A stretch of DNA of 64,000 nt, taken from assembly GCA_015075185.1 (NCBI GenBank), contig JABTUW010000004.1:186001-250000 (forward strand). Direction: 5' to 3'. This document shows, one piece after another, positions 23,159 to 33,533 of this stretch. The stretch is from Anaerolineales bacterium. GTDB lineage: Bacteria; Chloroflexota; Anaerolineae; 4572-78; J111. The first letter of the stretch is position 1, and each line of letters begins with the position of its first letter. Under the pieces are notes generated by a model. That model had not been told where the DNA came from, did not search any database, and saw only the letters and a list, made by a program, of their open reading frames with translations. A program made the translations under genes and the position numbers.

Positions 23159-26097
23159 CTATTTCAGAATCTGCGGCAGATAAATTGTTCTGGTTAACGG
23201 CAGGGTAAAGCCGGTCAGGTCTTGCTGAATAAAGCCGACGCCCTGCCCATCGGCGATGGCGGCATTGACCGGGTTGCTGAGATTGACCAGAAAAGCTTCA
23301 TCACCCTCAACATTTGTGTCCCCAACAAGCGTAACCGTGATAGGACCGGTGATAATGCCGGGCGGAATGGTCAGCGTGCCGCTGGCGGCAACATAATCGT
23401 TGTCAGCAGTTGTAGCGGTATTGTCGGCGGTGGCGTAATCTACGCTGACGGTTTGGCTGCTGGCGCTGGACATAGAGATGGTGAAGACGGCATTGGTTGT
23501 GCCGCTGTCCCCTTCCAGAACAGCAACATCATTGATGGACAGAGTGGGAAGATACTGCACGGCCAACCGGGGTGGGTTGGCTGTCTCGCGGCTGTCATAC
23601 TGAACGCTGGCGACGGAGCCAAGGTCCTGAGCCTCCAGCAGTAAGCCAAAATTGACAGCCGGATTGCTCACCCAGAATTGGGCCAGTGAGGTCACATTAA
23701 TCACATGGCTGGTACTGCCGGGGGCGAAGGTTCCCTCAACGGTGGGGGCAAAATCGCCGCCCGGAGTGGTCCACGGGTTGACTGAAGTCCGGTTGTTCCA
23801 GGTGGCCTGCCCCTCGACCCAACTGGTAGTAACCCGATGAATTTGGATATTTTGCCCGGTTGTCGCAGCCGAAGCTTGCGAGAGGAGAAACGCGGCACAC
23901 GTGACGACGCTGTTGGCGGGAATGGTGCTCACATTAAATTGGATAAGAGTGTTTCTCGAACTGCTGGGCGGTTGAGTCGAGAGGCTAGAATCTGAGCCGA
24001 AATTGTTAGCCGGCTGATTGCTCCTGAGGTAGGTATCCGCCGTGGCGGTGAGGGTGATCACTGGCGAACTGCACCCCCCCGTAGTAATATCATCGTCAAC
24101 AATAGCCCCAACCCCCTGCCCATCGCTGATAACAGCGTTAGCCGCTCCACTGAGATTGACCAGGAAGGTCTCGTCCGGCTCGTCGAGGGTGTCGCCTTGC
24201 ACCAGGACAGTGACTGGCTGGCTGGTGACGCCGGGGGCGAAGGTCAATGTCCCGCTGGCGGTGGTGTAGTCGGCCGGAGCGGTGGCGGTGTTGTTGGCCG
24301 TAGCAAAGTTGACCGTGACGGTCTGCCCGCTGGCGGCGGATAAATTGACGGTGAAGACGGCATTGACCGTCCCGGCATCGCCTTCGGTTACGGTGACATC
24401 GTTGATGGATAGAGTGGGCGTGCCATCGTCGTCGGTGATGGTGCCGACACCTTGTCCGTCTGCAATAGTGGCATTGACTGCGCCACTGATATTGACGAAG
24501 AAGGTTTCGTTGAGTTCGTCCAGGGTGTCGCCTTGTACCAGGACAGTGACTGGCTGGCTGGTGACGCCGGGGGCAAAGGTCAATGTCCCGCTGGCGGTGG
24601 CGTAGTCAGCCGGGCGGTAGCGGTGTTGTTGGCCGTGGCGAAGTTGACGGTAATGGTCTGGCCGCTGGCGGCGGATAAATTGACGGTGAAGACGGCATTG
24701 ACCGTACCAGTGTTGCCCTCGGTAACAGTGACATCGTTGATAGATAGACTAGGCACGGGGGTTGGAGTGAAGGTAGGTGTAGCTGTAGCCGTCGGTGTGG
24801 CTGTGGGGGGTTGAGTGGGAGTGCGGGTTGGAGCAGTAGTGGCGGTTGACGACGGTGAGGCGGATGTAGCTGAAGGTGGGCTGGTTGAGGTGGGGACAAC
24901 GGGTGGGACGGATGTGGCGGTAGGCTGGCCGGTTGAGGTGGGGACAACAGCCGTATTAGCCGGCACGGGTGTAGCCGAAGGTACAGCCGGGGTGACTGTG
25001 GCCGGTGGTGTGGCCGGAGTCGCTGAAATGGGCAGCGCCGTAGGGGTAAATAAAGGCAAGGTGGGCAGGGGCAGCCTGGGAGTGGGGGTAGAGAGGATAA
25101 ACGGCGTGGCCGTCGCGCCTGGTATCGGCGTAGGCGTTGGTCCAGCTGGTCCCGGAGTGGAAGGTAGCCCGGTAGGGCTAATCCCTGCAACAACGGCCTC
25201 TGGCTGGGGCAATGTATTCCCACAATCAATAATCAGGCGGGGGCCAAGCCGGTCGGTCAAGCCGCCGGTTTTTATATTAGCCTGGCTGTCGGCCTCTCGA
25301 CTGTGATAACTATAGGTTGAGTTAGTAGATAGTTGCAGCTCCAGCATCAGCCCGTTATTAGGGTGACGGCCCAGCAGCCAATCACGAACAAGGTCAGTCA
25401 CATCCCAGGCATGGCCCTGGGTCACAGCCAGCGGGCCGGCGCGATATTGAAGCAAAGCCCCAGGTTGGTTAGACCAGTGGGTGGTGGATTCTTGAAAAGG
25501 GTCTGCCAGATTAAAAAGATGGACAGGAAGCGTGGCAGGATCGGCTGGCATGGCAAGGCTCATTTCCAGGCGGGCGCTGTGAATAAAAGCGCCTGGCGGG
25601 ATGGTATTGGCGGGGCTGAAGTGCAGCAGCAGGCGCGTGACCTGCTCCCCGTTGCGTTCCAATTGCAGGATAGTGTCATTTCCATGAAGACTGGTTGGAT
25701 TAGCGGAGTCGGCCCAGGTATCCTGATCGGTGTAGAAAACATGAACGCCTTGACAGGTTGCAGGCGTAACAAAGGGGACCGGCGTTTGTAAACTGTTGAG
25801 GAAGACCGCCTGCCGCGTGCCCAAATCTGTGACGCCCGGCTCCCGGTCAAGGATGGTATCCCAGATGATATCCAGCCTCACGCCGGGGAGGAGGATGAAG
25901 TTGGGATTGGCCCGGTAATCCGCTTGCAGAGCAGAATGGATATTAACGGGGATGAATTGAGGACCCTGGTTACGGGTAGCGCCTTGGATCAAAAACAGCC
26001 CGGCCAGGCACAGGATGCCCAAGAGCGGCAGCAAAAACAGCAAAAATTCCCAACGCCGCCGGTTGCGGGGGTTGGCCGGGTGGGTCAGCTTGCTCAC
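23159..26097 (-). pseudogene. Calx-beta/DNRLRE surface protein split by a one-base frameshift
   Basis: Two overlapping frames on the minus strand are one protein of about 979 aa. The first starts at GTG 26097 with a hydrophobic anchor (FLLFLLPLLGILCLAGLFLI), a DNRLRE-like beta domain (about 105-300, ending GPRLIIDCG), and a Thr/Pro-rich linker (TATPTFTPTPVPSLSIND). It then runs into a Calx-beta repeat and leaves frame near 24613. The second frame resumes exactly there. A near-identical repeat copy shows that one base is missing at 24613/24614. The rest holds further Calx-beta units, a second DNRLRE domain (TADTYLRSNQPANNFGSD) and a last Calx-beta unit. Role: probably cell-surface adhesion or matrix. 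The start overlaps the cyclase stop (GTGA). Confidence 0.82.
24204..24753. repeat. Tandem 336-bp Calx-beta coding repeats
   Basis: The segment at 24204 recurs at 24540 with near identity over the Calx-beta unit (FAPGVTSQPVTVLVQGDTLD in both). The second copy lacks one base at 24613/24614, causing the frameshift. The high DNA identity implies recent duplication or gene conversion. Confidence 0.85.
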
Positions 26098-28340
26098 CCA
26101 CTCCTCTCCTTTATGCCGGCCGGGGCTGGCTGCAATTGGTAAACCAGGAGTTGTTCGGCCTTGCCTCTGAAGGCATGCACCCCCAGGGACTCCAATTGAA
26201 ATTCGTGGCGGCGCTCTCGCAAAGCAAACAGGGTGTGCTGGCTAATCAAGGCGCTGCTTTCTTCGCCAAACTGGCGGGTCAAACTTTCGAGCCGGGTCGT
26301 TGTATTTACCGTATCGCCAATAATGGTGTAGTGCAGGCGATCGTTACTGCCCAGGCCACCGGCGGTAACCGGCCCTGTATTAATACTGATGCCGACGGTA
26401 AAAGGCGGTTCACCCCGGTCTGTGCGCCGAACATTGAGTTGGGCAGTAGTCTCCAGCATCTTAAGGGCTGCCTGGCAAGCCTGGTAGGCGCTCTCTTGAG
26501 GGCGCTGCGGGCGCGGCAAGACGCCAAAGAAAGCCATCATGGTGTCGCCCTCAATCTGGTTGACCACACCTCCCTGGGCGGTTATCAAGGGTACCATCTC
26601 GCCAAAAAATTCGTTGAGCCAGGTTAAAATGGTGGTGGGTTCGGCGGTTTCGGAGAGCCGGGTAAAGCCGCGGATATCGCTGATTAATATCGTGGCTACG
26701 GTTTCATGCCCTTGCAGGCGTACTTCACCCGAAGCAAAGCCTCGCCGCAGTTCCTCACGCACCTCCGGCGAAACGGTCCGCCCCAGTAAATCACGATAGG
26801 CCGAACCTTCGCGCAAGCCGGAAATCATCTGGTTAAAAGAGTGGGCCAAAACCGTCACTTCATCATTGCCGGTAGCGGCTACCTGTACCTCCAAATCACC
26901 TTGAGCCACCTTGGTTGAAGCCTCGACCACTTGCAGCAGGGGGCGGGTTATCCGATTAGCCATATAGACCCCCAGGACAATGATGAGTAAAAGGGCGACT
27001 GTAGTGAGTAGAAAAATCTGCAGGCGGGTAATCTGGCTGGGCCGGGCCAGAAATGTTTCGGCCATGGCTACGCCGATTACCCCCAGGTCATTGTTGTTAC
27101 GTGCTGCATCTGCCGTAACGTTAAATTCACGCGCTTCCCATGGGCCGACGAGTTCGCTGTAGTTGATACTGGCTATAGCTAGCGGGCGCGTCAAACTGTC
27201 TTTATCCTGCCGGGTTAAAACGACTGAGACCAGCTCCGGGTTCAGGGGCAGGCTGGCCTGCTCCAATAAAGTAGACGCCAGGGGTTGGCCGTTAAAATCG
27301 TATAGGGTAGTATGGGCCAGGGTGCTTTGCCGAGCCTGTTGGACCAAAGTAGGCAGCGATTTGCCGACCAAAATCGCCCCAACCAAGGCCCCGTCATCGG
27401 CTACAAGCGGTCCGGCCACATAAAAAATATCGCCCCAGGGAGTTTGAGCCAACCCGGCATATTTGTCACGCCCATTGTCAACCTGCCGGGCTAAGACCTT
27501 TTGGACAAAGTCCCACCGGCTAAAAATCGTCTCGCCCCGAGAGGCGCTGTAATCTTCCAGGGCGCCGCCCTGCCGGTGACGCAGTGAAAGTACACTGGCG
27601 CCGCGAGTATCGAGAAGCTCAATGGTTTCTACCTGGTAGTTAATGGCCAGGGGTAAGGCAAAGGTGCGCAAACGCTCGGCATCGGCTGCTACGACGGCCT
27701 GGGGTACGCCCTGGGTGTGGGCTAATAAACGCTGCGTTTCCAGCAGTCGGTCTTCTTCTTTAACCATCCAATCGTTCGTTAATTTTCCGGCTTCAATCAG
27801 TTGGTTGGTAAAGCGTTCTTCAATGGTATCCAGCACCACCTGGCTGACCACAAAAGCGACAGCAGCGGCCAATACCAACGCCAGTAAAACATACGGCAGC
27901 GTAATTTTCATCCGCACGGGAAAACGAACCCGGGGCAATCTGACCTGAACGGGTGAAACAGGGGTATTCTTACTTTCCGGGTGCTCTAGCCTGGCGAGAG
28001 CCTGCTCCAGCTCAGTGCGGGTGAAGGGGGAGTGTAGAAAAAGCGGCGTTCCATATCGTTCTTTGGCCTGTAGCTCCTGCTGGGGATCTGGGTACGCGCT
28101 GGTAAACAGGATTTTGGTTTGGGGAAAGTGTGACTGCATCCGCTCCAGCAAATCCGACCAGCCCTGACCGGTTGAATGTAAATCAACCACCACCAATTCC
28201 GGTTGGGCCTCCTCCAGAAGCGAGAGGGCTTCTGCCAGAGTCGGCGCATGCCTGACTTGGTGGCCCTGCTCTCTAAATAGATTGAGGAGAAACTGGGTTG
28301 AGCTTGAGTGGGGTTGGGCTATCAAGACCTGGAAGGGCAT
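26094..28340 (-). CDS. Class III adenylate/guanylate cyclase with receiver-like, sensor and HAMP domains
   Basis: A 748-aa membrane signalling enzyme. Residues 1-115 are receiver-like: the phospho-acceptor D53 (VVVDLHS) is there but the N-terminal acidic pair is replaced (LIAQP), so it may not take phosphate normally. A transmembrane helix (about 146-170) precedes an extracytoplasmic sensor region, then a second helix (LLTTVALLLIIVLGVYMA), a HAMP domain starting NRITRPLLQVVEAS, and a cyclase catalytic domain (about 545-720). The metal-binding aspartates are in ILISDIRGFT and QIEGDTMMAFFG, with TIIGDTVNTTTRLE. It should make cAMP or cGMP. It is preceded by three two-component genes and translationally coupled to the Calx-beta protein. 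Confidence 0.9.
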   Translation of the reverse strand: MPFQVLIAQPHSSSTQFLLNLFREQGHQVRHAPTLAEALSLLEEAQPELVVVDLHSTGQGWSDLLERMQSHFPQTKILFTSAYPDPQQELQAKERYGTPLFLHSPFTRTELEQALARLEHPESKNTPVSPVQVRLPRVRFPVRMKITLPYVLLALVLAAAVAFVVSQVVLDTIEERFTNQLIEAGKLTNDWMVKEEDRLLETQRLLAHTQGVPQAVVAADAERLRTFALPLAINYQVETIELLDTRGASVLSLRHRQGGALEDYSASRGETIFSRWDFVQKVLARQVDNGRDKYAGLAQTPWGDIFYVAGPLVADDGALVGAILVGKSLPTLVQQARQSTLAHTTLYDFNGQPLASTLLEQASLPLNPELVSVVLTRQDKDSLTRPLAIASINYSELVGPWEAREFNVTADAARNNNDLGVIGVAMAETFLARPSQITRLQIFLLTTVALLLIIVLGVYMANRITRPLLQVVEASTKVAQGDLEVQVAATGNDEVTVLAHSFNQMISGLREGSAYRDLLGRTVSPEVREELRRGFASGEVRLQGHETVATILISDIRGFTRLSETAEPTTILTWLNEFFGEMVPLITAQGGVVNQIEGDTMMAFFGVLPRPQRPQESAYQACQAALKMLETTAQLNVRRTDRGEPPFTVGISINTGPVTAGGLGSNDRLHYTIIGDTVNTTTRLESLTRQFGEESSALISQHTLFALRERRHEFQLESLGVHAFRGKAEQLLVYQLQPAPAGIKERSG

Positions 28341-28479
28341 AACTTACCTCGAAAATAGAGCGCGGATCACCGAGTGCAAAACTTCTCATTGAATAACTGC
28401 CCGCCGCCAATGACCATAGTTATTATAACATCCTGGGGTTTGAACCCGGTTTGAGGGGCTAAAAAGTTGGGTTAGGTAA

Positions 28480-28866
28480 TTATGTAACCTCATTGGTGTG
28501 GGGAGTAGTGGGTTGAATGAGACTCTTGAGTTGAGAAACCAATACCCCCATCGGAACCGGTTTGAGCAAATATTCATCCGCGCCAGCTTCCAGGGCTTGC
28601 ACAACCCCATTTGAGTCAATTACCGCCGAGACGACTAAAATCGGGACCTGGCTGAAGGCGCGGATAGCCCGGCATGTCTCCCAACCGCTCAGACCCGGCA
28701 TCATCAAATCCAGTAGAATCACATCAGGCTGTAACTCACGGGCGGCCTCAATTCCGGCTGCGCCCGAATGAGTTACAAACACCTCAAATAGGTCCTGGGG
28801 GAGCTTATCCTGGAGCATCCCGGTAAAGAGTATTTCATCATCAATAATCAATAGTTTGGCCGGCAC
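28480..28866 (-). CDS. Single-domain response regulator
   Basis: A 128-aa stand-alone receiver. The acidic pair is D9-D10 (LLIIDDE), the phospho-acceptor lies in VILLDLMMPGLSG (about D53), and the lysine in YLLKPVPMG. No output domain follows, so it acts by protein contact or phosphotransfer. The start codon is GTG, 3 nt after the stop of the receiver-kinase gene, so the two are co-transcribed. Its likely partner kinase is one of the two upstream. Confidence 0.92.
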   Translation of the reverse strand: MPAKLLIIDDEILFTGMLQDKLPQDLFEVFVTHSGAAGIEAARELQPDVILLDLMMPGLSGWETCRAIRAFSQVPILVVSAVIDSNGVVQALEAGADEYLLKPVPMGVLVSQLKSLIQPTTPHTNEVT

Positions 28867-28869
28867 CTT

Positions 28870-29964
28870 TTAAATTTCCACGATAAATATAGACCCGGTT
28901 GGTATGTTAGGCTCAACATAGATCCGCCCGCCATGTGCTTCAGTGACCATTTTACAAAAAGCCAGTCCCAGCCCTACTTGGGGGACGCCTCGAAGTTTCA
29001 ACTCAACGATTTCAAACTTATCAAAGATACGCTCGTAATGCTCCGGGGCGATACCGGGGCCTTCGTCTATAACTTTAACCCGTAGCTGGGGCGAGTCTGG
29101 TGACTCGTTTTTTGGCTCTGGGTATTCTACTCGCACGGTTACGTGACTTTTAGCCGGTGAAAATTTTAAGGCATTAGAAATCAGGTTGTCCAGTAATCGT
29201 TGAAACATGTTGGCGTCAAGGCAGACCGGGCGCGACCCCGCCGGCAACTCGAACACGAGTTCAATTTTTCTGGATTGGGCGATAATTTTGTGCGTTCTCT
29301 CCGCCTGTTGGACAAGCTGGCTCACTTCCACAAGTGACCGATTTAAGATGGGCTGGTCAGCCTCCACTTTGGTCAGCATCAATAAATCGTTTAAAAACGA
29401 GTCTAAATGATGGGCTTGTTTCTTGATTTCATTAATTCCAGTCAGAATCTCAGGGGCCTCAGCATTCTTTAGCAGTAATAACTCGCTAAAACCCATGATG
29501 ACCGCTAGGGGAGTTCTGACGTCATGCACAATCATCTGGGCCAGGTTTTCGCGTAAAAGCAGCGTCGCTTCTAACCGGTCATATTGTTGTTTTATGCGCA
29601 CCATTGAGCGCACGCGCGCCCGCAGCTCAAGTTCGCTCACCGGCTTGCGTAAAAAGTCATTTGCTCCAGCCCCAAAACCGGTAACCAAATCCTCTTTGTT
29701 AACCAGAGCTGTCACCAGGATGATAGGAATATGCTGCCAGCGCTGGTCTGCTTTGAGACGCCGGCAAACTTCAAAACCATCTACAACCGGCATCATCACA
29801 TCCAGCAGAATCACATCAGGATTGATTGTCTCAATGTGGGTCAGAACCTCAACACCGCTACTGGCAAAAACCAGGTTGTATCCCTCTGGATATAAAAATC
29901 CCTCGATTAGATCGCGAGCGACCCGTTCATCGTCAACAATCAGAATAGTAGCCGTACCGCTCAT
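28870..29964 (-). CDS. Response-regulator/histidine kinase fusion
   Basis: A cytosolic 364-aa protein: receiver domain (1-120; ILIVDDERVAR, VILLDVMMPVVDG, FLRKPVSE), then HisKA with the phospho-histidine in MIVHDVRTPLAVI (about 145-157), and a HATPase_c domain with DNLISNALKFSP (N box) and VIDEGPGIAPEHYERIFDKF (G1/F box). Such fusions relay or tune phosphate from a membrane sensor. ATGA overlap with the preceding hybrid kinase gene shows coupling. Confidence 0.93.
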   Translation of the reverse strand: MSGTATILIVDDERVARDLIEGFLYPEGYNLVFASSGVEVLTHIETINPDVILLDVMMPVVDGFEVCRRLKADQRWQHIPIILVTALVNKEDLVTGFGAGANDFLRKPVSELELRARVRSMVRIKQQYDRLEATLLLRENLAQMIVHDVRTPLAVIMGFSELLLLKNAEAPEILTGINEIKKQAHHLDSFLNDLLMLTKVEADQPILNRSLVEVSQLVQQAERTHKIIAQSRKIELVFELPAGSRPVCLDANMFQRLLDNLISNALKFSPAKSHVTVRVEYPEPKNESPDSPQLRVKVIDEGPGIAPEHYERIFDKFEIVELKLRGVPQVGLGLAFCKMVTEAHGGRIYVEPNIPTGSIFIVEI

Positions 29965-32546
29965 ACAAAATCTCCTCTAAGCTGGGCTTTAATCGTCTTA
30001 ACCAACTTTTCTAAGTGAACCGGCTTGCTCAGATAATCATTAGCGCCAGCCTCCAGGCAGCGCTCCCGGTCCCCTGGCATAGCCAGGGAAGTAACGGCGA
30101 TAATCGGAATCGGGGCCAGCGTAGCGTTGGCCCGGAGGCGGCGAGTTGCTTCCAATCCATCCATAACTGGCATCTGAATATCCATCAGGATAAGGTTGGG
30201 TTCCTCTTCTTGCGTTCTTTCAATAGCCTCTTTACCGTTGCGAACGACGGTGACTTGAAAGCCGACGGCCTGTAGATAATCCTGAAACAAGCTGATATTA
30301 TCCTCATTGTCATCGGCTAATAAAATTCGGTAAGGTTGCCCGTTTGGAGCCAGGGCTAGCTCCGTTAGGCTGATCTCTGGGCCGGCCTCCTTGGCTGAGT
30401 TGGCCCCTCTGTCAGGCTTGGTCCAGGGCAGTGAAAAAGTAAAACGGCTGCCCTGGTTAACCTGGCTTTCTACAGAAACGCTCCCGCCGTGTAGTTCGGC
30501 CATCCGGAAAACCAGTGACAACCCCAAGCCGGTGCCGCTGTACTGCCGTGCCAGGCGGCTATCGAGTTGCACAAAAGGCTTGAAGAGGCGCTTCAGATCT
30601 TCTGGAGCAATGCCGATGCCAGTATCCCAAACGGTAAAATGAACGGCCTGCTCGGCATCGTCTCCCCTCACCTCCAGCCCAACCTGGCCTCCCTCAGGGG
30701 TAAACTTGACCGCATTACTCAATAGGTTGACTAACATTTGCTTGAGGCGGCGCTCGTCGGCCTGTATTTCGGCTACCTGATCAATAACAGTTTCGGCTAC
30801 TTGAAGCTGTTTCTTGAGAGCCAACTGTCTAATCATCCGCAGGCTGGCCTCGCTGACCGCCTCAATGGACACCGGCGTAATTTCTAACTCCATTTTACCG
30901 GCTTCAACTTTGGATAAGTCCAGGATGTCATTAATTACAGCCAGCAAATGCGCGCCACTCTCTTCGATGTTCTTGGCAAATTTAAGCTGCCGCTCGTTGA
31001 GCGGCCCAAACACTCCATTCTGAAGTATCTCAGCAAACCCCAGAATGGAGTTCAAAGGGGTGCGCAACTCATGGCTCATCCCGGCCAAAAACTCATCTTT
31101 AAGCCGCGCTGCTTTGGCCAGTTCGGCATTGGCCCGGCTCAATTCGGCGGTGCGTTCTTGGACCCGTTGGGCCAGCAAGCCGCGTTCTTCTTCGAGGTGT
31201 TCAAATAAACGGGCGTTCTCGATGGCGCCGGCCGCCTGATTAGCCAGCAGTTGTACCAGCGAGATTTCTTGACGGGTAAAAATTCGTTCTGCCCGGCTGT
31301 CCTCTAATTCAACCAGGCCCAAAACCTGGCCCTTAAAAATCATGGGCAACAGCAGCCGCGTCTTGAGGTTAGCCCGGTTCATATAGGCAAATTCGGCGGG
31401 ATCAATATTGGGTTGATTGAGAGACATCTGTTCACAGATCTGCTCTTCTAAAACCTCTCGCGTGACCGGGTATTCCGTCAGCCGCTGAATTTTACCCGGC
31501 GATTTCGAGTCCCACCAGCCGCCAGGGCCGTACCTGGCCATGCTGGAAATAGTGTGCTCAGCCTGATTCCATTCAGAGAGGGTGCAAGTTTCAACCCCCA
31601 GCATTTTGGTCATTTCATAAGTCACCGTATCCAATACGTGACGCAGGTCCAGACTGGAGGTAATGGTCATTCCGGCAGCCTGCAAAGTGGTCAACTCGTG
31701 GTTACGCTGGAGCATCTCGGCTTCAGCTTGTTTACGCGCGCTAATGTCACGGGCTACCAGTTGAACAGCCAGCTTGTCTTGGTAGATAAAGGGAGTTTCC
31801 AGGACTTCCACCTCAATCTCTGTTCCATCAAGCCGGATAAATTTTTGTTCAGTGAGGCCACTTTTTTCGTAGGCTTTTTCCAAGTGGGGGGACTGCTTAC
31901 TGTTCTGGGGTGGATTGGGCCGGATAAACTGGGTTATAGATTGGCCGATAAGTTGGAGAGGGCAACTGGCCCCCAGCAATTTAGCTCCGGCCGGGTTAAT
32001 AAAGAGGATTTTGCCTAGATGATGGACAGCAATGCTGTCGGGAGATGCTTCTGCCCATTGGTGGTAGAGTTCTTCGCTTTCATTCGATTGCTCTTCGGCA
32101 TGCTGGCGCTCGTCGAGTGGAGGATGCCCCGGCTCAGGTGTATCATTCAAACCGGTTAAGCATTCGTCTCCTTCTGGCTGGCTTAACGGGTCAGGCATGG
32201 GGTCACGAGGCTGTTTTCCACCTGCCAACATTTCGGCTGCTGGATCGGTGGAATTTTGTTCCATCCATCCTAACTCGGCCTGGTATTCCTCCAGCGGCTG
32301 GACGAAGTAATGCTTTAAACTCTGCCTTATGAGCCACGCCGCCAGAATTCCCAACAAAATTATCCCTCCGCCATGGAGTACTCCGTATTCATCTGGATTG
32401 AGCCAGAAGTAAACGATAATGGCGCCAAGGATAATCAGGGGGATAATTATCAGGATAGTCAGGAGGATACGCAGACGCCGCTGCAAGTGTTGCAGTCCGG
32501 TTGAGAGAGGTCGTCTCGCAGTGGAAGGGGGGTGTGGGGGAATCAT
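29961..32546 (-). CDS. Membrane hybrid sensor histidine kinase (PAS-GAF-HisKA-HATPase-receiver)
   Basis: An 861-aa sensor. Two transmembrane helices near the N-terminus (IVYFW-ending helix, then GGGIILLGILAAWLI) are followed by a PAS domain (about 155-275, SPDSIAVHHLGKILFINPAG), a GAF domain (about 300-440), HisKA with MSHELRTPLNSILGF, HATPase_c with LSNAVKFTPEGG and GTGLGLSLVF, and a C-terminal receiver (ILLADDNEDN, LILMDIQMPVMDG). I start at ATG 32546 because AGGAG sits 8 nt upstream; the frame remains open to 32708 but would overlap the divergent methylase promoter. It leads a minus-strand set of three two-component genes with the cyclase and surface protein behind. Confidence 0.92.
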   Translation of the reverse strand: MIPPHPPSTARRPLSTGLQHLQRRLRILLTILIIIPLIILGAIIVYFWLNPDEYGVLHGGGIILLGILAAWLIRQSLKHYFVQPLEEYQAELGWMEQNSTDPAAEMLAGGKQPRDPMPDPLSQPEGDECLTGLNDTPEPGHPPLDERQHAEEQSNESEELYHQWAEASPDSIAVHHLGKILFINPAGAKLLGASCPLQLIGQSITQFIRPNPPQNSKQSPHLEKAYEKSGLTEQKFIRLDGTEIEVEVLETPFIYQDKLAVQLVARDISARKQAEAEMLQRNHELTTLQAAGMTITSSLDLRHVLDTVTYEMTKMLGVETCTLSEWNQAEHTISSMARYGPGGWWDSKSPGKIQRLTEYPVTREVLEEQICEQMSLNQPNIDPAEFAYMNRANLKTRLLLPMIFKGQVLGLVELEDSRAERIFTRQEISLVQLLANQAAGAIENARLFEHLEEERGLLAQRVQERTAELSRANAELAKAARLKDEFLAGMSHELRTPLNSILGFAEILQNGVFGPLNERQLKFAKNIEESGAHLLAVINDILDLSKVEAGKMELEITPVSIEAVSEASLRMIRQLALKKQLQVAETVIDQVAEIQADERRLKQMLVNLLSNAVKFTPEGGQVGLEVRGDDAEQAVHFTVWDTGIGIAPEDLKRLFKPFVQLDSRLARQYSGTGLGLSLVFRMAELHGGSVSVESQVNQGSRFTFSLPWTKPDRGANSAKEAGPEISLTELALAPNGQPYRILLADDNEDNISLFQDYLQAVGFQVTVVRNGKEAIERTQEEEPNLILMDIQMPVMDGLEATRRLRANATLAPIPIIAVTSLAMPGDRERCLEAGANDYLSKPVHLEKLVKTIKAQLRGDFV

Positions 32547-32699
32547 ATATCTCCTGGTAGAAAATGTGCAGTTTACTTCATTATACTCAATTTTAGCCAA
32601 ATTTATAATAGGACAAGGGTATTTATTTGTCCAGAGTTTCACAAATTTACCGGATTTAAACTTTCTGAGCAAGCTCTCTTGGGCTATAATCTGCTTGTT

Positions 32700-33530
32700 A
32701 TGAACCAAAGCTCAAAATCGCCCAAACATACCGCCTGGAGTGACCTTGATCTCAACCGCTGGCGCGAGTATGAAGAGATTGAGACTGACTCGCTCTGGCT
32801 ATATTCCAACCGGGCCAGCGGCGATGGGCACAAGCTTGACTACCACGGCAATTACATTCCTCAGATTGCTACCCAGTTGTTGACCCGTTACAGCAAAAAA
32901 GATGAAATCGTGTTGGATATGTTTCTCGGTTCCGGCACTACCGCCATTGAAGCCGCCCGGCTGGACCGGCGTTGTCTTGGGGTGGAACTGAAGCCGGAAC
33001 TGGTTGAGTACGTGCGGGGTAAGATCAGGCCGGACCTGCTTAAGTCGCGTATCCGGCTGTTGCAGGGCAACAGCGCCGCGCCGGAGACGGTTAGCCAGAT
33101 TAGTGAAACTCTCCGAGCAATGCAGGCTAATACCGCTCACCTGCTCATCCTCCATCCTCCCTACGCCGATATTATCAAGTTTTCCGACCGGCCCGACGAT
33201 CTCTCCAACGCCCCGACCACCGCTGCTTTTCTGGATGGCTTTGAAATCGTCGCCCGGAACGGCTACGAGTTGTTGGCCCCTGGCCGCTTCGCCGCGCTCA
33301 TCATCGGCGACAAGTACGCCAATGGCGAGTTGGTTCCGCTCGGCTTCTGGTGCATGGAGCGCATGAACCGGGCCGGCTTCAAAACAAAGGCGATCATTGT
33401 CAAAAATATTGAGGGCAATGAGAAGGGCAAAGGCAAAAGCGCCAATCTCTGGCGCTATCGCGCACTGGCGGGAGGATACTATATTTTTAAGCATGAGTAC
33501 ATTATCTTGTTTTTTAAGCCGAAGACGTGA
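32700..33530 (+). CDS. DNA methyltransferase (N4/N6 amino-methylase fold)
   Basis: A 276-aa methylase. The SAM-binding motif I is VLDMFLGSGTTAIEAARL (71-88) and the catalytic motif IV is HPPY at 152-155, where SPPY, DPPY or NPPY is usual. Motif I precedes motif IV. The gene directly downstream has a PD-(D/E)xK-like signature, so this is probably the modification half of a type II system. Start ATG 32700; a TATAAT at 32685-32690 places the transcription start only about 3 nt before the ATG, so the mRNA may be leaderless. The frame is open back to 32532 but overlaps the divergent kinase gene. Confidence 0.83.
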   Translation: MNQSSKSPKHTAWSDLDLNRWREYEEIETDSLWLYSNRASGDGHKLDYHGNYIPQIATQLLTRYSKKDEIVLDMFLGSGTTAIEAARLDRRCLGVELKPELVEYVRGKIRPDLLKSRIRLLQGNSAAPETVSQISETLRAMQANTAHLLILHPPYADIIKFSDRPDDLSNAPTTAAFLDGFEIVARNGYELLAPGRFAALIIGDKYANGELVPLGFWCMERMNRAGFKTKAIIVKNIEGNEKGKGKSANLWRYRALAGGYYIFKHEYIILFFKPKT

Positions 33531-33533
33531 AAC

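Noticed and set aside
24815..25306. Plus-strand Gly/Val-rich open frame
   Set aside because: Antisense to the Thr/Pro-rich linker of the Calx-beta protein; low-complexity coding on one strand opens the other.
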